The position numbers and the translations under genes were made by a program. The notes beneath the pieces were generated by a model. That model made no database searches, was not told where the DNA came from, and worked only from the letters and a program-made list of their open reading frames with translations. From Euptelea pleiosperma (Eukaryota > Streptophyta > Magnoliopsida > Ranunculales > Eupteleaceae): a stretch of DNA of 64,000 nucleotides. Each line of letters begins with the position of its first letter. Position 1 is the first letter of the stretch. This document shows positions 1-11,463 of the stretch, one piece after another. The DNA lies in NCBI GenBank assembly GCA_035048495.1, contig CM068553.1, forward strand, positions 16,989,190-17,053,189, given 5' to 3'.

Positions 1-20
1 GTGACAGAAGTTTTACTTTT
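1..20. repeat. Right end of a family-A fold-back element cut by the window edge
   Basis: The first 16 bases (gtgacagaagttttac) are identical to the right terminus of the family-A copy at 55,203-55,218, so a copy probably ends here and starts outside the window. A short match only, so moderate confidence. Confidence 0.45.
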
Positions 21-439
21 TGCTTTTTTAATCATGGGTTTAACAGTGGTCGGTGCTTTTTTTTTTAAAGCTCCTGTCCTGCAAAGGAATCCCGCTGGAA
101 CACTGTTGTTGGGGTTACACAGTAAACTGTAGGCCAGGAATTTTTAGTGGTGGCTCTGACCAACCGAACATGAGATATCCAAATCCAAAGAATAGTTTTG
201 AAACTTAGACGAGTCGATTTGAGTTGATGAGATTTGGGTAGACAGTAGAGACCACCTAGGCACCAGTGACTCGATTAGTAGCTCCTAGTTGACTAGAAAT
301 TGGCAGCCGACTCCACTCGCGACTTGAAAATGACCTCTACTTCCCCAGGGTAGTTTCTGTCCAAATATTATATGAGAAATTTTATTTGCACCCCTCAAAT
401 TGTGAAAGCACCCAACTGAAACTTTGCTTCGTCCACGGT
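21..439. other. No gene recognised
   Basis: About 420 bases between two family-A fragments. No coding similarity, terminal repeat or RNA gene was recognised; short open frames here have no plausible protein character. Confidence 0.4.
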
Positions 440-690
440 AGGAGCCATGTGGCATACTTTTAGAGGACATTGACCGTATGGATATTTGGCCAATCCCTAG
501 ATGGGCCTACAAACCAAAAAATCAACCTGATCAGTGATTTCTAAGCGTTGGATTGGAGTCATTTTCATGGTTTGATTTTAAATGTAGGAATTTGAGCATT
601 ATTGACCATTATTGGGGTACAAGGATCCAAAGGTTTGAAATCACCAATCAAGCCGATTTTTGGTTTGTAGGCCCTTTGATCCAAAGATTA
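440..690. repeat. Family-A fold-back MITE, partial copy
   Basis: Carries the family-A core in order: gagccAtGTGGCA, TAGAGGACA, GACCGTATGGAT, TTGGCCAATCCCTAG, a GTTGGATTGGAGTC block, then the inverted arm (GATCCAAAGGTTTGAAATCA, GATTTTTGGTTTGTAGG). The right arm stops early, without the distal GGCTCATATTGTG portion. Compare the full-length copies at 46,017, 54,848 and 60,097. Confidence 0.7.
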
Positions 691-699
691 GTGCTATTA

Positions 700-1170
700 T
701 AACATACATCCACTGAGCCAAAGTCTCTAAAGCTACTAGAGCATTACCATCATCGAGAGTTGAGCCTCGAGAGAGAAAACCCAAGTTAATCCTAAGTATC
801 TGACTTAGTAAGCCAGAGAGTACCACGTGTGACTCAATCTATTGAGCAACGTTGAAAAGTCATAGTGTATTGAATCCTTCGCTTCTAGAGCCGGACCGGC
901 AAGTGAGATTAAGATCAGAGTGTATCGATTGAAGGTTAGGTTTGTGGTGTACCAAACTAAACAACAGCAAAGAGATCTTGTTCGAAAGGACGCTCGTGGA
1001 ACTCGATGCGTGGAGCTAGAGGACGTTGACGCACTGATAATTAGCCGATGGTTGTATGTTGAAGTAAACAGTGTTGCGTAGGTAACTTTTGTAACTCAAA
1101 ACTTTTCGATTAGTGATACTTTCGTCTGAACGTGATGCCGTGGCTTTCTTTGGCTAATGTTTCCACAATA
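700..1170 (+). mobile_element. Possible 5' LTR remnant of the adjacent Copia element
   Basis: This stretch precedes the Copia gag-pol relic directly and reads like the end of a Copia LTR: a short-repeat-free leader of about 450 bases finishing with a CCGTGGCTTTCTTTGGC / TTTCCAC tail. No matching 3' LTR and no primer-binding site were found, so assignment rests on position and texture only. Confidence 0.35.
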
Positions 1171-1229
1171 AAATTGCATAAAAAATTAGAAAATTCTTTA
1201 GAAGCAAAGATAAGAAAATTTTTATACAA

Positions 1230-4030
1230 AAGAATAAAAATTTGATAAATACAAAAATAGAGACAATAACAAAGATAAAATTCAATGTTATAAATGCAAA
1301 TGTTATGGTCATATCTATACTGACTGTCCCAGCTGCAACATTAAGAAAGGAAAAAACGAAAGCTATGAAGGATGCTGCTTGGGATATGGACAATGAAGAA
1401 TCCAATGCAAAAAACGAACACATCTAGTAATGATGGAGATTCATCTAATGTTAGAGCTTTAATGACTATTGCTAATCTAAAAGAAAATCATCACTCAAAA
1501 AATAATGAAGTTGAACTTGAAACATATTTAAGTGTTGACGATGGTGAAGAAGATATTCAGAAAACTAACTATTTGTATAAAGAAAGCTTAAATTTAGCAA
1601 AATCTTGTGATATTTTGAAAAAAGAAAAGACTAAAATAAGTTATGAAAATACTTCACTAAAAATTGAATTAGAAAATCTATATCAAACAGTTAAGGATAA
1701 AAATAATAAAGTGATACAAATTATTAGTGAAGAACAAGCACTTAAAAATGAGAATATAAATTAAAACTTAAAAAGAATGAATTAGAAGTCAAGAATGAAC
1801 CTTAATTAAAAATATTACACAAGGAAATTATAGACTTAAAAATCTACTAATCATGGAAAAAAACAATGGTAGGAGAGGATTTGGATATAATGAAAAATCT
1901 TCTAAAAACTAACTCTAAAATTGTGTTTATAAAAGCTACAATGATTTTATCCCAAAATGCACAATCTGAAAAATTAAATATCATTTGTCATTACTGTAAA
2001 CATTATGGACATATGAAATACAATTGTCTTGTTCTTAAAAGGAATTTGAAATTTCTAAGAAAAATTGAAGAAAATTAGAGAATGAACAATTATCGTGGTC
2101 TGAAACATAATCTTCTTAGTATTAGTTGAATATATCACAAAGACCACATATGCAAGTTCTCTAATGAAAATGTGAAGTCATTGACAAAAATTCTAACAAA
2201 GTAATCATTCAAGGTAATAGAACTTTTAATAATTGCTATGTCATTGATAATGGTGGTTCGATTAAGTGCAACATGGTACAAACTAATGAAACTGAACTTT
2301 GGTACCAAAGACTAAGGCACATAAATTTCAAAGATTTAGCCAAGATTAACAAGAAAGAATTAATTAGAGGAGTCCCAAAATTAAGTAAAAAATATCAAAT
2401 TATCTGTGGCTCGTGTTTAAAATTAAAACAAGTAAGAAGCCCACATAAAAAGGTTAAAAATATTTAAACCTCTAGAATTTTATAACTGTTACATATTGAC
2501 CTTATTGGACATAATATGATAGAAAGTCTTTGAGGAAAAAGATATTTCTTGACTATAGTTTATGATTTCTCTAGATTTACTTTGGTAGCTTTCTAAGAGA
2601 AAAATCTGAAACATTTGAAGAATTAAAGAAAATTTGTAAGAGGGTTCAAAATGAGAAGAGATTGTCTATTCTAAGGATTAAAAGTAACAATGGAAGAGAA
2701 TTTGATGATCATACGTTCACTGAGTATTGTGACGAGAATGGTGTAATAACTAAAAATAAAGCCAGATTGGTGGCTTAAGGATACTCTTAAGTAGAAGGGA
2801 TTGATTTTGATTAGACGTTTGCCCCGATAGCTAATGTAGAATCTATTAGGGTTCTTTTAGTATTAGCTTGTGTTTTAAACTTTAAACTAAAAAGATGTTA
2901 AGATTACATTTCTTAATGGAATTCTAGAAGAAGAAGTTTACGTAGAGAAACCGAAGGGATTTGAAGACCCACATAAAAATAATTATGTTTATAGGCTTAA
3001 GAAAACCTTATATGGGTTGAAAAAAGTTCCAAATCTTGGTATGAAAGATTAACGATTTCTATTAAAAATGGATTCACTAGAGGAACTGTTGATAAAATTT
3101 TGTTTGTAATAAAAGAAATAACGGAGTGTTGATATCTCAAATATATGTTGATGATATAGTTTTTTGTTCAACTATTGAAAAGTATGCTTTAGAATTCGCT
3201 TAAGTTATGAAATCTGAATTCGAGATGAGCATGAAAGGAGAATTTAATTTTTTTTCTAGGACTTCAAGTAAAACAATTAGATAATTGAATATTTTTCTCA
3301 ATCTAAATATAATAAAGAAATTTGACTTAGAATCATCAAAATTTGCACACTCCCATGAGCACTAGCATTAAACTTACCAATGATTTAACAGGAAAATCAG
3401 TCGATCAGATGCTTTATAGGAGCATGATATGTAGTATTCTCTATCTCACAACGAGTAGACCCGATATTGTCTTTAGTGTAGGAGTTTGTGCTACGCATCA
3501 ATCTGACCCGAAAGAATCTTATCTCTCTGTTGTTAAGAGAATTATAAAGTATGCCAATAGTACCATTGAATATGGTCTATGGTATCCTCTTGAGACTAAT
3601 AGTGAAATTGTTAGCTATTCGGATGTTGATTAGGGTACGAAATGCTGATGATCGAAAAAGCACTAGTGGTGGGTTTTTTATATTAGTAATTGTTTAGTAG
3701 CTTGGCACAGTAAAAAACAAAATGCTATATCTTCATTTATCGCTGAAGCAGAATATATTGCCTTTGACAGCTGCTATGCACAATTAATTTGGACGAAACA
3801 AATGATTTTGGATTATGCTATTAACCAAGAAACTATGAATTTATTCTCTGACAACATTAGTGCAATTTGTATTTCTAAAAATCCTATACAGCACTTTCAG
3901 ACCAAGTACATAGATATTTGACATCATTTTATAAAAGAACTAGTTGAAGATCAAATAATTTCATTAGAATATGTAAACACAAAAATTCAACTTACAGATA
4001 TTTTTACCAAACCCTTAAGATTCTCTCAGA
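1230..4030 (+). mobile_element. Decayed Ty1/Copia gag-pol
   Basis: Domains appear in Copia order, all on the plus strand and broken by stops and frameshifts. A CCHC knuckle (C-YK-C-KCYG-H-IYTD-C) lies near 1,283-1,330. A lysine/glutamate-rich coiled-coil Gag segment is at 1,372-1,764, and a second knuckle (CHYCKHYGHMKYNC) near 1,990. Protease/GAG-pre-integrase text (HNLLSIS; ELWYQRLRHINFKDLAKIN) runs to 2,467, followed by an integrase core (YFLTIVYDFSRFT; NNGREFDDHTF). Reverse transcriptase (VEGIDFD.TFAPIANVESIR, EVYVEKPKGFEDP, LKKTLYGLKK, TSRPDIVFSVGVC) and RNase H (RKSTSGGFF, FIAEAEYIA, DIFTKPLR) end near 4,030. The integrase C-terminal half and linker are missing: sequence jumps from integrase to reverse transcriptase around 2,750. 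The element cannot be functional. Confidence 0.9.
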
Positions 4031-4284
4031 TTTGAAAATCTGAGGAAGTCTATCAGTGTTTGTTCGATTGAATGAATTTCGTTTGGGTATTGACTGAATT
4101 AATTGAAGCTTTATTAAAAATCTTATCTTCAATTTTTTCAGTTAGTCTAGACAACTAGTCATCTTGACAGATCGTTAGCTATTCTTGTTATTTGGTGTTT
4201 GTGGTTGATTATCACAGTTGGTATTGTTTGAAAACTTTATTCATGAAATTTGGATATTTTAGAGGATTTCATGGTTAATTAATA

Positions 4285-4499
4285 GGGCTGGACTTGGGGG
4301 ACCCCCATTTTTCTGAGCCCTCTTGGTGTTCATGTGCTCTGCCGTGGATTCCAAGAATCTAACGGTGGTTATCAGTGCCGAGCTTGCATCACTTTTTCAC
4401 TTTTGGGGGTGCTAACAACCATCGTTGGATTCTTGAAATCCATGGCCGAGCGTGCAAACACCTAGAGGGGTAAAAAGGGGGTCCTTGGAGCCTGAGCCT
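4285..4499. mobile_element. 215-bp hAT-like MITE with 8-bp TSD
   Basis: The two arms form a long imperfect inverted repeat: the left arm holds GTGGATTCCAAGAATC, the right arm GATTCTTGAAATCCATGG. It is flanked by a perfect 8-bp duplication, aattaata, at 4,277-4,284 and 4,500-4,507. Non-coding. Sits just downstream of the Copia relic. Confidence 0.75.
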
Positions 4500-4610
4500 A
4501 ATTAATATATTTGGATTATAATATGTGGAATTGGATGACTTTTGGGTTTTTCTTTTTGAGATCTTACAGAGTCGGGCCGACCGCATAAACAGCTCGACTG
4601 ACCCCCATGT

Positions 4611-5839
4611 TTATTCGTTTGTTTGGGTTTCTCAAATAACTCTTTGCGGAGTGGGGCTGACCGCCAAAAATGGCTAGTCGATCGCCATTTTTCTTGTGGT
4701 TCTACGATGTTTTTTAACTTGCCGATTGCACATTTTCACCGGTCGACCACCGCCTAAAAATTTAGATAGGTCAACCGCCAAAAATTGCAACTGCTCAAAA
4801 TCATTGCTATTCATATAAGAAACCGTTTCTTTAGTTATTCCTTTGGGTTCTCAAAAACAGATGTGAAACGGTTATTAACCATTTCATAACTTAAGCAACC
4901 ATTGTGGAGGAAAATTTACAACGATTTTTTACCATTGGTTAATTAGATACAATTACTAACCATAGCAATACATAATTTCAAAACTGTTCATAACCATTGC
5001 AAAGAAATTATTCTCAATGGTTATGAACTATTTCTAAATTTTGTTTTGCAATGGTGATGAACCGTTTCTAGTTTCACAACGGCTTGTTGCAAATCTATTT
5101 CCATTTTTGCAGCGGTTAGAACCGTTGCAAATCATTTTAACGATTTTGCAACTGTCCAAAACCGTTGCAAATTCACATTTTTAGTGTAGTGAATTAAAAG
5201 TGAAATTCCCTTGGTATTACTATAAACGTCCTAGAAGGGGGTGAATAGGACAAAATTGAATTCTTTAAATATTATGCGGATTAGTCAAATTCAATATACG
5301 CAATATCCAATCACACAAGCATTCAATCGTAAACAGATATTCAGATGAATAAAATAGATAGAGCTTAGAGACAATGAGAACATGCCACAACATAGAATTA
5401 TAGTGGTTCGGTGTCCGTACACCTACATCCACTGTCACACGCTCAATCGAGCTTAATCCACTATTCAATCAAGCAATATACTTTAACAATTGAATGGGCA
5501 ATGGCTAGCAATGTCACTAATCTAGACACGAGAGATCAAAATCTCTCACACCTATTTACGCTATAGGCGAGCAATCTACCGCCTAGTTCTGCTCTAGGTC
5601 AAGACGGGTCTCAACTCTCGTGGGAACTTTCCCACACGATTACGAGTGAGTGAAGACTCACTAGAACTCAATCAGGATTTATATATTCAATTACCTCCTT
5701 GAGGTCTAAAACAAAGGGACTTACCTTTTGAGATGCCGAGAAGAGAATCCACAGAGCTTATAGTCAAGTTCCTCACAAAGTGGTGAAAATCCAAGCGATG
5801 ATCACTTCCGTTAAGCACGTGCGTTCATCAAGACTATAA
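4611..5839. repeat. Tandem duplication, copy 1
   Basis: First of two adjacent direct copies. Both open with TTATTCGTTTGTTTGGG and close with CATCAAGACTATA or a close variant. Inside is a tract of CCGTTGCAAA/TTTGCAACGG repeats that stops at TTTTTAGTGTAGTG (5,178-5,191), which looks like a CACTA-type terminus. Then follows CGTCCTAGA...GGTGAATAGG, text common in plant LTR-type repeats. No coding region is recognised. Confidence 0.75.
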
Positions 5840-7118
5840 TTATTCGTTTGTTTGGGTTTCTCGGATAACTCTTTATGGAGTGGGGCCGACCGCCAAAAAA
5901 TGGCCGGTCGATCGCCATTTTTCTTGTGGTTCTACGATGTTTTTTAACTGGCCGATTGCACATTTTCACCAGTCGACTGCCGTCTAAAAATTTAGACAGG
6001 TCAACCGCCGAAAATTGCAACAACTCAAAATCATTGCTATTCATATAAGAAACCGTTTCTTTATGTTATTCCTTTGGGTTCTCAAAAGCAGATATTAACC
6101 GTTTCATAACTTAAACAACCATCGTTGAGGAAAATTTACAACGATTTTTAACCGTTGGTTAATTAGATACAATTACTAACCATAGCAATACATAATTTCG
6201 AAACTGTTCATAACCATTGCAAAGAAATTATTCGAACAGGTATGAACTATTTCTAAATTTTGTTTTGCAACAGTGATGTACCGTTTCTAGTTTCACAACG
6301 GCTAATAAGTGTTGCAAATCTGTTTCCCCAAGTGATCATTGGAATTTTTGCAACGGTTATAACGTTGCAAATCATTTTGACATTGGTTTTGGACCGTTGC
6401 AAAAGGTGTTTGCAACTGTCCAAAACCGTTGCAACTTCACATTTTTAGTGTAGTGAATTGAAAGTGAAATTCCCTTGGTATTACTATAAACGTCCTAGAG
6501 GGCGGTGAATAGGACAAAATTGAATTCTTTAAATATTATGCGAATTAGTCAAATTCAATATAAGCAATATCCAATCACACAAGCATTCAATCGTAAACAG
6601 ATAATCATATGAACAGAATAGATAGAGCTTAGAGATAATGAGAACACGCTACAACACAGAATTATAGTGGTTCGGTGATCGTACACCTACATCCACTGTC
6701 AGACGCTCGATCGAGCTTAATCCACTATTCAATTAAGCAATACACTTTAACAATTGAATGGACAACGGCTAGTAATGTTACTAACCTAGACACGAGAGAT
6801 CAAAATCTCTCAGACACCTATTTACGCTATAGGCGAGCAATCTATCGCCTAGTTCTGCTCTAGGTGAAGCCGAGTCAAGATGAGTCTCAACTCTTGTGGG
6901 AACTTTCCCACACGGTTACGAGTAAGTGAAGACTCACTAGAACTCAATCAAGATTTAAATATTCAATTACCTCCTCCTTGAGGTCTAAAACAAATGGACT
7001 TACCTCTCGAGACGCCGAGAAGAGAATCCATGGAGTTATAGTCAAGCTCCTCACAAAATGGTGCAAATCCAAGCGATGATCGATTTCCGTTAATTGTGTG
7101 CATTTATCAAGACTATAG
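5840..7118. repeat. Tandem duplication, copy 2
   Basis: Second direct copy, directly abutting copy 1. Shared anchors are offset by 1,229 bases at the start, 1,264 at the TAGTGTAGTG site and 1,279 at the end, so copy 2 gained about 50 bases of small insertions. No sequence separates the copies, which points to tandem duplication rather than an LTR pair around an interior. Confidence 0.75.
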
Positions 7119-7384
7119 ATATCACAAGTAACCACACCCACCAAATCTCCTCCATAAGTATCAACTAGGCAACCTACGTACAAGCATTTCTCAGACCCAA
7201 AAAGTTTCTAAATTGGCCCTAAAGGCCCACGTCAATTTTTTTTTACTCAACTAACATGCAACAACACATTAATGCTTAAATAAAAATTATTAAATTAATA
7301 AAAAAAGAATTAAAATTTTTAAAATAACCTGAAAAAGTTCAACGTATTATAGTGGGAAAGCATCCATAAATAGTGGGAAGCGAA

Positions 7385-7509
7385 GGTGCTAGCTTACTCA
7401 GTAGGTAAAGTTTGTGGGTGAGATAATACCATAGACCTGGGTTCAAAACCCACCTTCACCGAGTTACTGATCTACTTAAAAACAGACTAACCTATAAAAA
7501 AAAACAAAA
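7385..7509 (+). mobile_element. tRNA-derived SINE
   Basis: A pol III A box-like segment (TAGCTTACTCAGTAGGTAAAG) is followed about 45 bases later by a B box-like GGTTCAAAACCC, then an A-rich tail. The insertion is flanked by a 15-bp duplication with one mismatch, at(a/g)gtgggaagcgaa, at 7,370-7,384 and 7,510-7,524. It is too divergent from cloverleaf pairing to be a tRNA gene. It lies about 350 bases upstream of the CCT-gene start. Confidence 0.8.
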
Positions 7510-7737
7510 ATGGTGGGAAGCGAACAATCCCGCTGATTTTTTTGTCCTCAGTTTTGTTTTAATGGCACTGAGATTATTTATTTCCATGGGGCTGTGTGTG
7601 TGAGCGCACACGCCGTGTGTGTGCGGGCGCGCTTTAAGGGACAAAAAAGGAACACCACCACCTAACCCAGCCCAAGTAGAACCACACCCTATCATTCATC
7701 TTAAGAGATAGTGGCAAAGAATCTGCCACGTAAGAAA

Positions 7738-7745
7738 AATATAAA
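7738..7745 (+). promoter_or_regulatory. Possible TATA box of the CCT-domain gene
   Basis: AATATAAA lies about 120 bases before the ATG at 7,864, a plausible core-promoter distance giving a leader of roughly 90 nt. Suggestive only; the region is AT-rich. Confidence 0.3.
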
Positions 7746-7863
7746 TGGTTGAAATCAATTCCTTGGCTATCATTGGTTTCCATAAAAAAAATCCTTCCAT
7801 TTGCACTCCAACCTACAACCCGTAACACTCCCCTCCACCCACGGCTGTCACGCCGACCATACG

Positions 7864-8244
7864 ATGTCCGTGGTGTCATCTTCCGAGCTCTGTGACACAT
7901 GCCACAGCTCCGGAATTTCATGTTGCTGTCACGACACTGCCCGTCTTCAGTTCTCCGATGATATTAATCCGGCGATATGGCTATCTCCAGTCGGGAATGG
8001 CCCTAGTGCAATGCATGAATATCAATTCTTGGAGCATCACGACACCGTCACATGGCTTCTTGGATCAAGACATGACATGACACCAATCACGGGAACAGAT
8101 ATAAGATACCAGCAGAACCCGCATCGTCCTCAGCCTCCGACGCTTGACGTTTATTCTAGCACCACCAGCTCGTCGGATTATCCTTCAGGATCATCTCCCA
8201 TGGAGGTTTCTGTCGTGGGACAAGCAACAACTAATGTCACCTCC
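7864..8244 (+). CDS. CCT-domain gene, exon 1
   Basis: 127 codons: the Cys/His-rich N-terminus, the HEYQF/WLL block and a Ser/Pro-rich linker ending NVTS. The frame runs on for 33 more bases past the donor before a stop, so splicing at 8,245 is needed to reach the CCT domain. Confidence 0.85.
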
Positions 8245-8926
8245 GTGAGTAGTTGGCTCTTACCTTTAGAGAATTAGTCTTGAAATTGTATGAATTACTG
8301 AGTTTACAGTCTTCTTTCTTCTTCTTCTTCTACCATGCATAGAACAATTCGAACCGACCGCGAACAAGTAGCACTGTGTAGACTTCTAATTCATCATAGT
8401 TTAGCCTCTGGTAGCGTAATTACGCGCTATGTGCAGGTTAGGTCTCTTTTTATCGCAACCCTCCCGGTAGAATTCGTGTTTATTTAGCATCTATTTTGCA
8501 AAATATTATGAAGAAAATTTTCAAAATTTAGAAATTCATCGAAAACGATTACTGTAATCACCTTGAGATTAACTAAAATCAGTAATCTCTTGTATTCTAT
8601 TTTCCTGTTGTACTTCTTATGATCGACTTTCGAACTTGTATTTGCAGGTGCCATTTATGGGGAGCATGCTAACAGATGCTTTTGTCGGTAAGGCTGACGT
8701 CGTTAAATCCATGACCTCAGGTGAAGGTGAAACCGCAACGGAAAGAGAAGCTAGGTTGTTGAGGTACAAAGAGAAGAAGAAGAAGAGGAAGTTTGAGAAG
8801 AAAATCCGATACGCATCAAGGAAGGTTTATGCTGAAATGAGGCCAAGGATAAAAGGCCGATTTGCGAAGAATTTGGAATCTGACCAGCCAAAGGCACCCC
8901 CTCATCAGTACTATCTTAAGCAATAA
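7864..8926 (+). CDS. GHD7-like: CCT-domain transcriptional regulator, Ghd7/VRN2-like (CMF family)
   Basis: Two exons, 7,864-8,244 and 8,648-8,926. The donor is CTCC|GTGAGT and the acceptor TTTGCAG|GTG; both exon junctions fall in phase 0. The joined frame is 219 aa. The start is the first ATG in frame, just before the conserved N-terminus. Residues 8-24 read ELCDTC...CCCHD, the cysteine/histidine cluster seen in Ghd7/VRN2 proteins. MHEYQF (50-55) and TVTWLL (61-66) match the Ghd7 HEFQF...WLF region. Exon 2 opens VPFMGS..TDAF, like the VRN2 VPFCGG segment. A full 43-residue CCT domain follows at about 160-202 ([11 protein letters not shown] ... RYASRK ... [10 protein letters not shown]). There is no true B-box, so it is not a CONSTANS-type gene. 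Family knowledge: CMF proteins of this clade are nuclear and act in photoperiod or vernalisation control of flowering with NF-Y partners. A role here is inferred. Confidence 0.88.
8648..8926 (+). CDS. CCT-domain gene, exon 2
   Basis: 92 codons plus stop, carrying the whole CCT domain and a short tail ending YYLKQ. The basic run [12 protein letters not shown] is the likely nuclear-localisation part of the domain. Confidence 0.9.
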   Translation: MPFMGSMLTDAFVGKADVVKSMTSGEGETATEREARLLRYKEKKKKRKFEKKIRYASRKVYAEMRPRIKGRFAKNLESDQPKAPPHQYYLKQ

Positions 8927-8972
8927 TCGAACAATTATGTTACTTATGTTGTGTCTTGATCTGTTTTGTACC

Positions 8973-8978
8973 AATAAA
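8973..8978 (+). terminator. Polyadenylation signal of the CCT-domain gene
   Basis: AATAAA lies 47 bases after the stop codon, in a T-rich 3' flank. Confidence 0.5.
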
Positions 8979-9031
8979 TTTGCAAATTTAACACCTTGTC
9001 CCTCTTCATCTTGCTTGTTTCCAATTTCATT

Positions 9032-9288
9032 TAGGGCGCGTTTGATTGTGAAGTGGGAAATTTTCATTTTCCTTGGGAAAACACAACATTCCCTTGTTAG
9101 ATAGTTAATTTAAATCTGTATAATTTTCTCTACTAAGCCCAGAATTCATTTCCCACCTGAAAATACGCCTTTATTTTCTCACATATGATTGAAATATGTG
9201 TTCTCAGTTGCAATCAATCAGCCATTTAAAGCATTTCCTAGATTTATTTTCTCGGAAAATTTTTTCTGTTCAATCAAACAGAGCCCTA
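9032..9288. mobile_element. MITE with TAGGGC...TTTGATTG ends
   Basis: The left end, TAGGGCGCGTTTGATTG, is matched in inverse by CAATCAAACAGAGCCCTA at the right end, about 257 bases apart. Such ends are typical of hAT/Tourist-like MITEs. No clean TSD was found. It lies just beyond the CCT-gene 3' end. Confidence 0.65.
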
Positions 9289-11402
9289 GGGACAATTTTC
9301 TGGCAATCAATCAATCAATCAATCATCTTTCTGTTTTTTTGCTTCTTCACCAAAGTAGTTTTCCTCTTTTCTCTTCTCCATGTCCCAAATCCTCATGTTC
9401 TCATGGAAAATAAAGTGGGAAAATGACTTCTTGGTATGTTCCTGAAACGGATGTTGGTGTGAAAGAGTCTATTATTGTGTGAACGTAGGGAAAGGGGCAA
9501 AAGGTTTTTGGAGTTGAGGACAATTTTGACAAGAAGTAGCAGAACTTGACAAAAAGGTGTGCCAATACATTTTGTATTTACCCTTTAATAAGATAAGATC
9601 TTTTTGAGAAAAATTGGTTTTCCCCATTATGAATTGATGGTTTTTAAAATGGTTTGAGGGCCAAAAAAAAAAAAAAACACTGGCAAAATGTAAACAAATT
9701 TTCTAAAGATGCCCAAATAGCTTTTTACCCTTTATTGTTGAGTTACAGAGAGTTAAGGGCATCTTATGCGGAAAAGCGACAAAATGTCGGCCACTTTTTA
9801 CCCTTCGAGTTGCTTTTTTTATAATAGAAAGAACAGGTAATAAAAATTTGTTAAATTATTTATTTATTTATTAAAACCTCCATATGATAAGCCCCAATGA
9901 CAGTCAACTAGTGGTACACATTTGTCATCAGTGCCACATGCAAGATCTACTCCAAAAGTCGACCTGATTTGATAATCATAACCGTCTATTAGAGACCATT
10001 TTCTAGACCATTTACCATTTTTTTCTGACCATCCACAAGATGTGATAATTTTCTAGACCATTTACCATTTTTTTTTCTGACCATCCACTAGAATGTGATA
10101 AACAAAAATGGTCATCGAATCCGACTGGCTCTTCAGCCTAGATAATCTTCTGTGGGATCCCCCAAATGATGGGCCCCAAGCCTTCGATGTGCAAAGTCAC
10201 ATATTGGCACGAGGTTCGCCTAAGGTTAATGCATTACTAGTCATATAGACCCTAAGAACAGAATGCAGACCTCATTGGATTGCATTTAGGCAGTGTAGTA
10301 AGGATGTTTCTATAATGTTTTAGACTCTCTAATGTTGTACTACAGTCTCCTGTCAAGGATCCCATTTATACCAAAATTATCTCAAAGTACACAGGAGCAC
10401 TTAACTACTGTAATTCCTCTTCAAAAGCCATACTCTTGGGGGTCCCAAATTCTATTATTTCTCAGAGGATATTGGTTTTGGAAGTTGGGAGTTTATTTAA
10501 GCTTCTCATTTTTTTTTCTCCACTTTTTTTGTAGAGAAAGACATACCAAATTCTTTCCATCAAGCCCAAAGTATACTTCCTTTATGACACAACAGCTCAA
10601 TTTAATCTTCACAGCATCTTCAAGATTATAGATGACATCATGGATGATGATGGAGCCACAATAAAGTCTCTTCAAAAGGCCCAGCTGATATTGCCAGCTT
10701 AAACTAATGAAGAAACAAATGGCAAAAAGATGTGCAAAAAGATATTCAGGGCTACTTTTGGCATTGTTATGACTTATGGGAACAGAGAACTTTGACAATC
10801 AATTTTACATGTTATTTGTTAGTGTAGCATGTATTGAAATTTTCTTTTCAAACTGATAATAGGTTTTTCTAGATTTCATTATCAATTATGGAATTTGAGA
10901 GGTTATCGGTTGTACATAGGAGCGGATATATCTATTTCAACAGTATCTGTTTTAAAATGTATTATGATACATATAGTAAATCCCAACCTGGAAGCGGCAC
11001 GAAAGACTCCAGTGAAAATTGCAGCTCTCAGCATATTGACCTACAGATCATGCATTCTAAGGGCAGGCAAGATGCTAAGACCAGAATGTATCAAAAAGTA
11101 AAAGCCGTGACATAACTCTCCAGTGATAGAAGGGACAAACCTTCTACCTATGACAGAAAATAACTTACAAATCGTGGGCATGCCGTTGATAGGATTTCAA
11201 CATATGGATCAAAAGAATAAAACAATACTCATGGTTATGTTTGCAGATCATCCTGCAAGTTGTGACAAATTCTGATGGCCATCTCCTTCTCGTTGACTGC
11301 ACCATAGGGTAAATGCTGCATCAACTATTAAAATAGACAACAAAAGAGGTGGAAAATGAACTAGGGTAAGTGCAAGATCACAAGCCCACCTTCAATTCTT
11401 TC
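9289..11402. other. Intergenic region between the CCT gene and the RFT1 3' end
   Basis: No gene is recognised. A roughly 50-bp unit (TTTTCTAGACCATTTACC...CTGACCATCCAC) is tandemly repeated twice at about 10,000-10,100. An open plus-strand stretch near 10,555-10,700 (IFKIIDDIMDDDGATIKSL) and another near 10,985-11,100 look weakly protein-like but match no family I know. They could be the remains of a captured gene or chance. The RFT1 3' UTR should occupy the right edge on the minus strand. Confidence 0.4.
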
Positions 11403-11463
11403 TCACTCGATGTGGTCACGAAAACGAATGATTTTATTAATATAAAGCCTCTCGCGGCGATAT
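11403..11463 (-). CDS. RFT1: RFT1 exon 14 and stop
   Basis: Acceptor TGAATAG|ATATCG. Encodes the basic C-terminal tail [19 protein letters not shown] followed by TGA. Confidence 0.92.

Noticed and set aside
4611..7118. LTR pair of a retrotransposon
   Set aside because: The copies touch with no interior, primer-binding site or purine tract between them.
7395..7470. Candidate tRNA gene
   Set aside because: A and B boxes are present, but arms do not pair as a cloverleaf, and TSD plus A-rich tail show a SINE.
7801..7863. Upstream extension of CCT-gene exon 1 starting at TTG
   Set aside because: No ATG in this stretch and no family similarity; the ATG at 7,864 immediately precedes the conserved N-terminus.
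7864..7950. N-terminal B-box of a CONSTANS-like protein
   Set aside because: Cysteine spacing fits the Ghd7/VRN2 cluster, and the following HEYQF/WLL block is absent from CO-like proteins.
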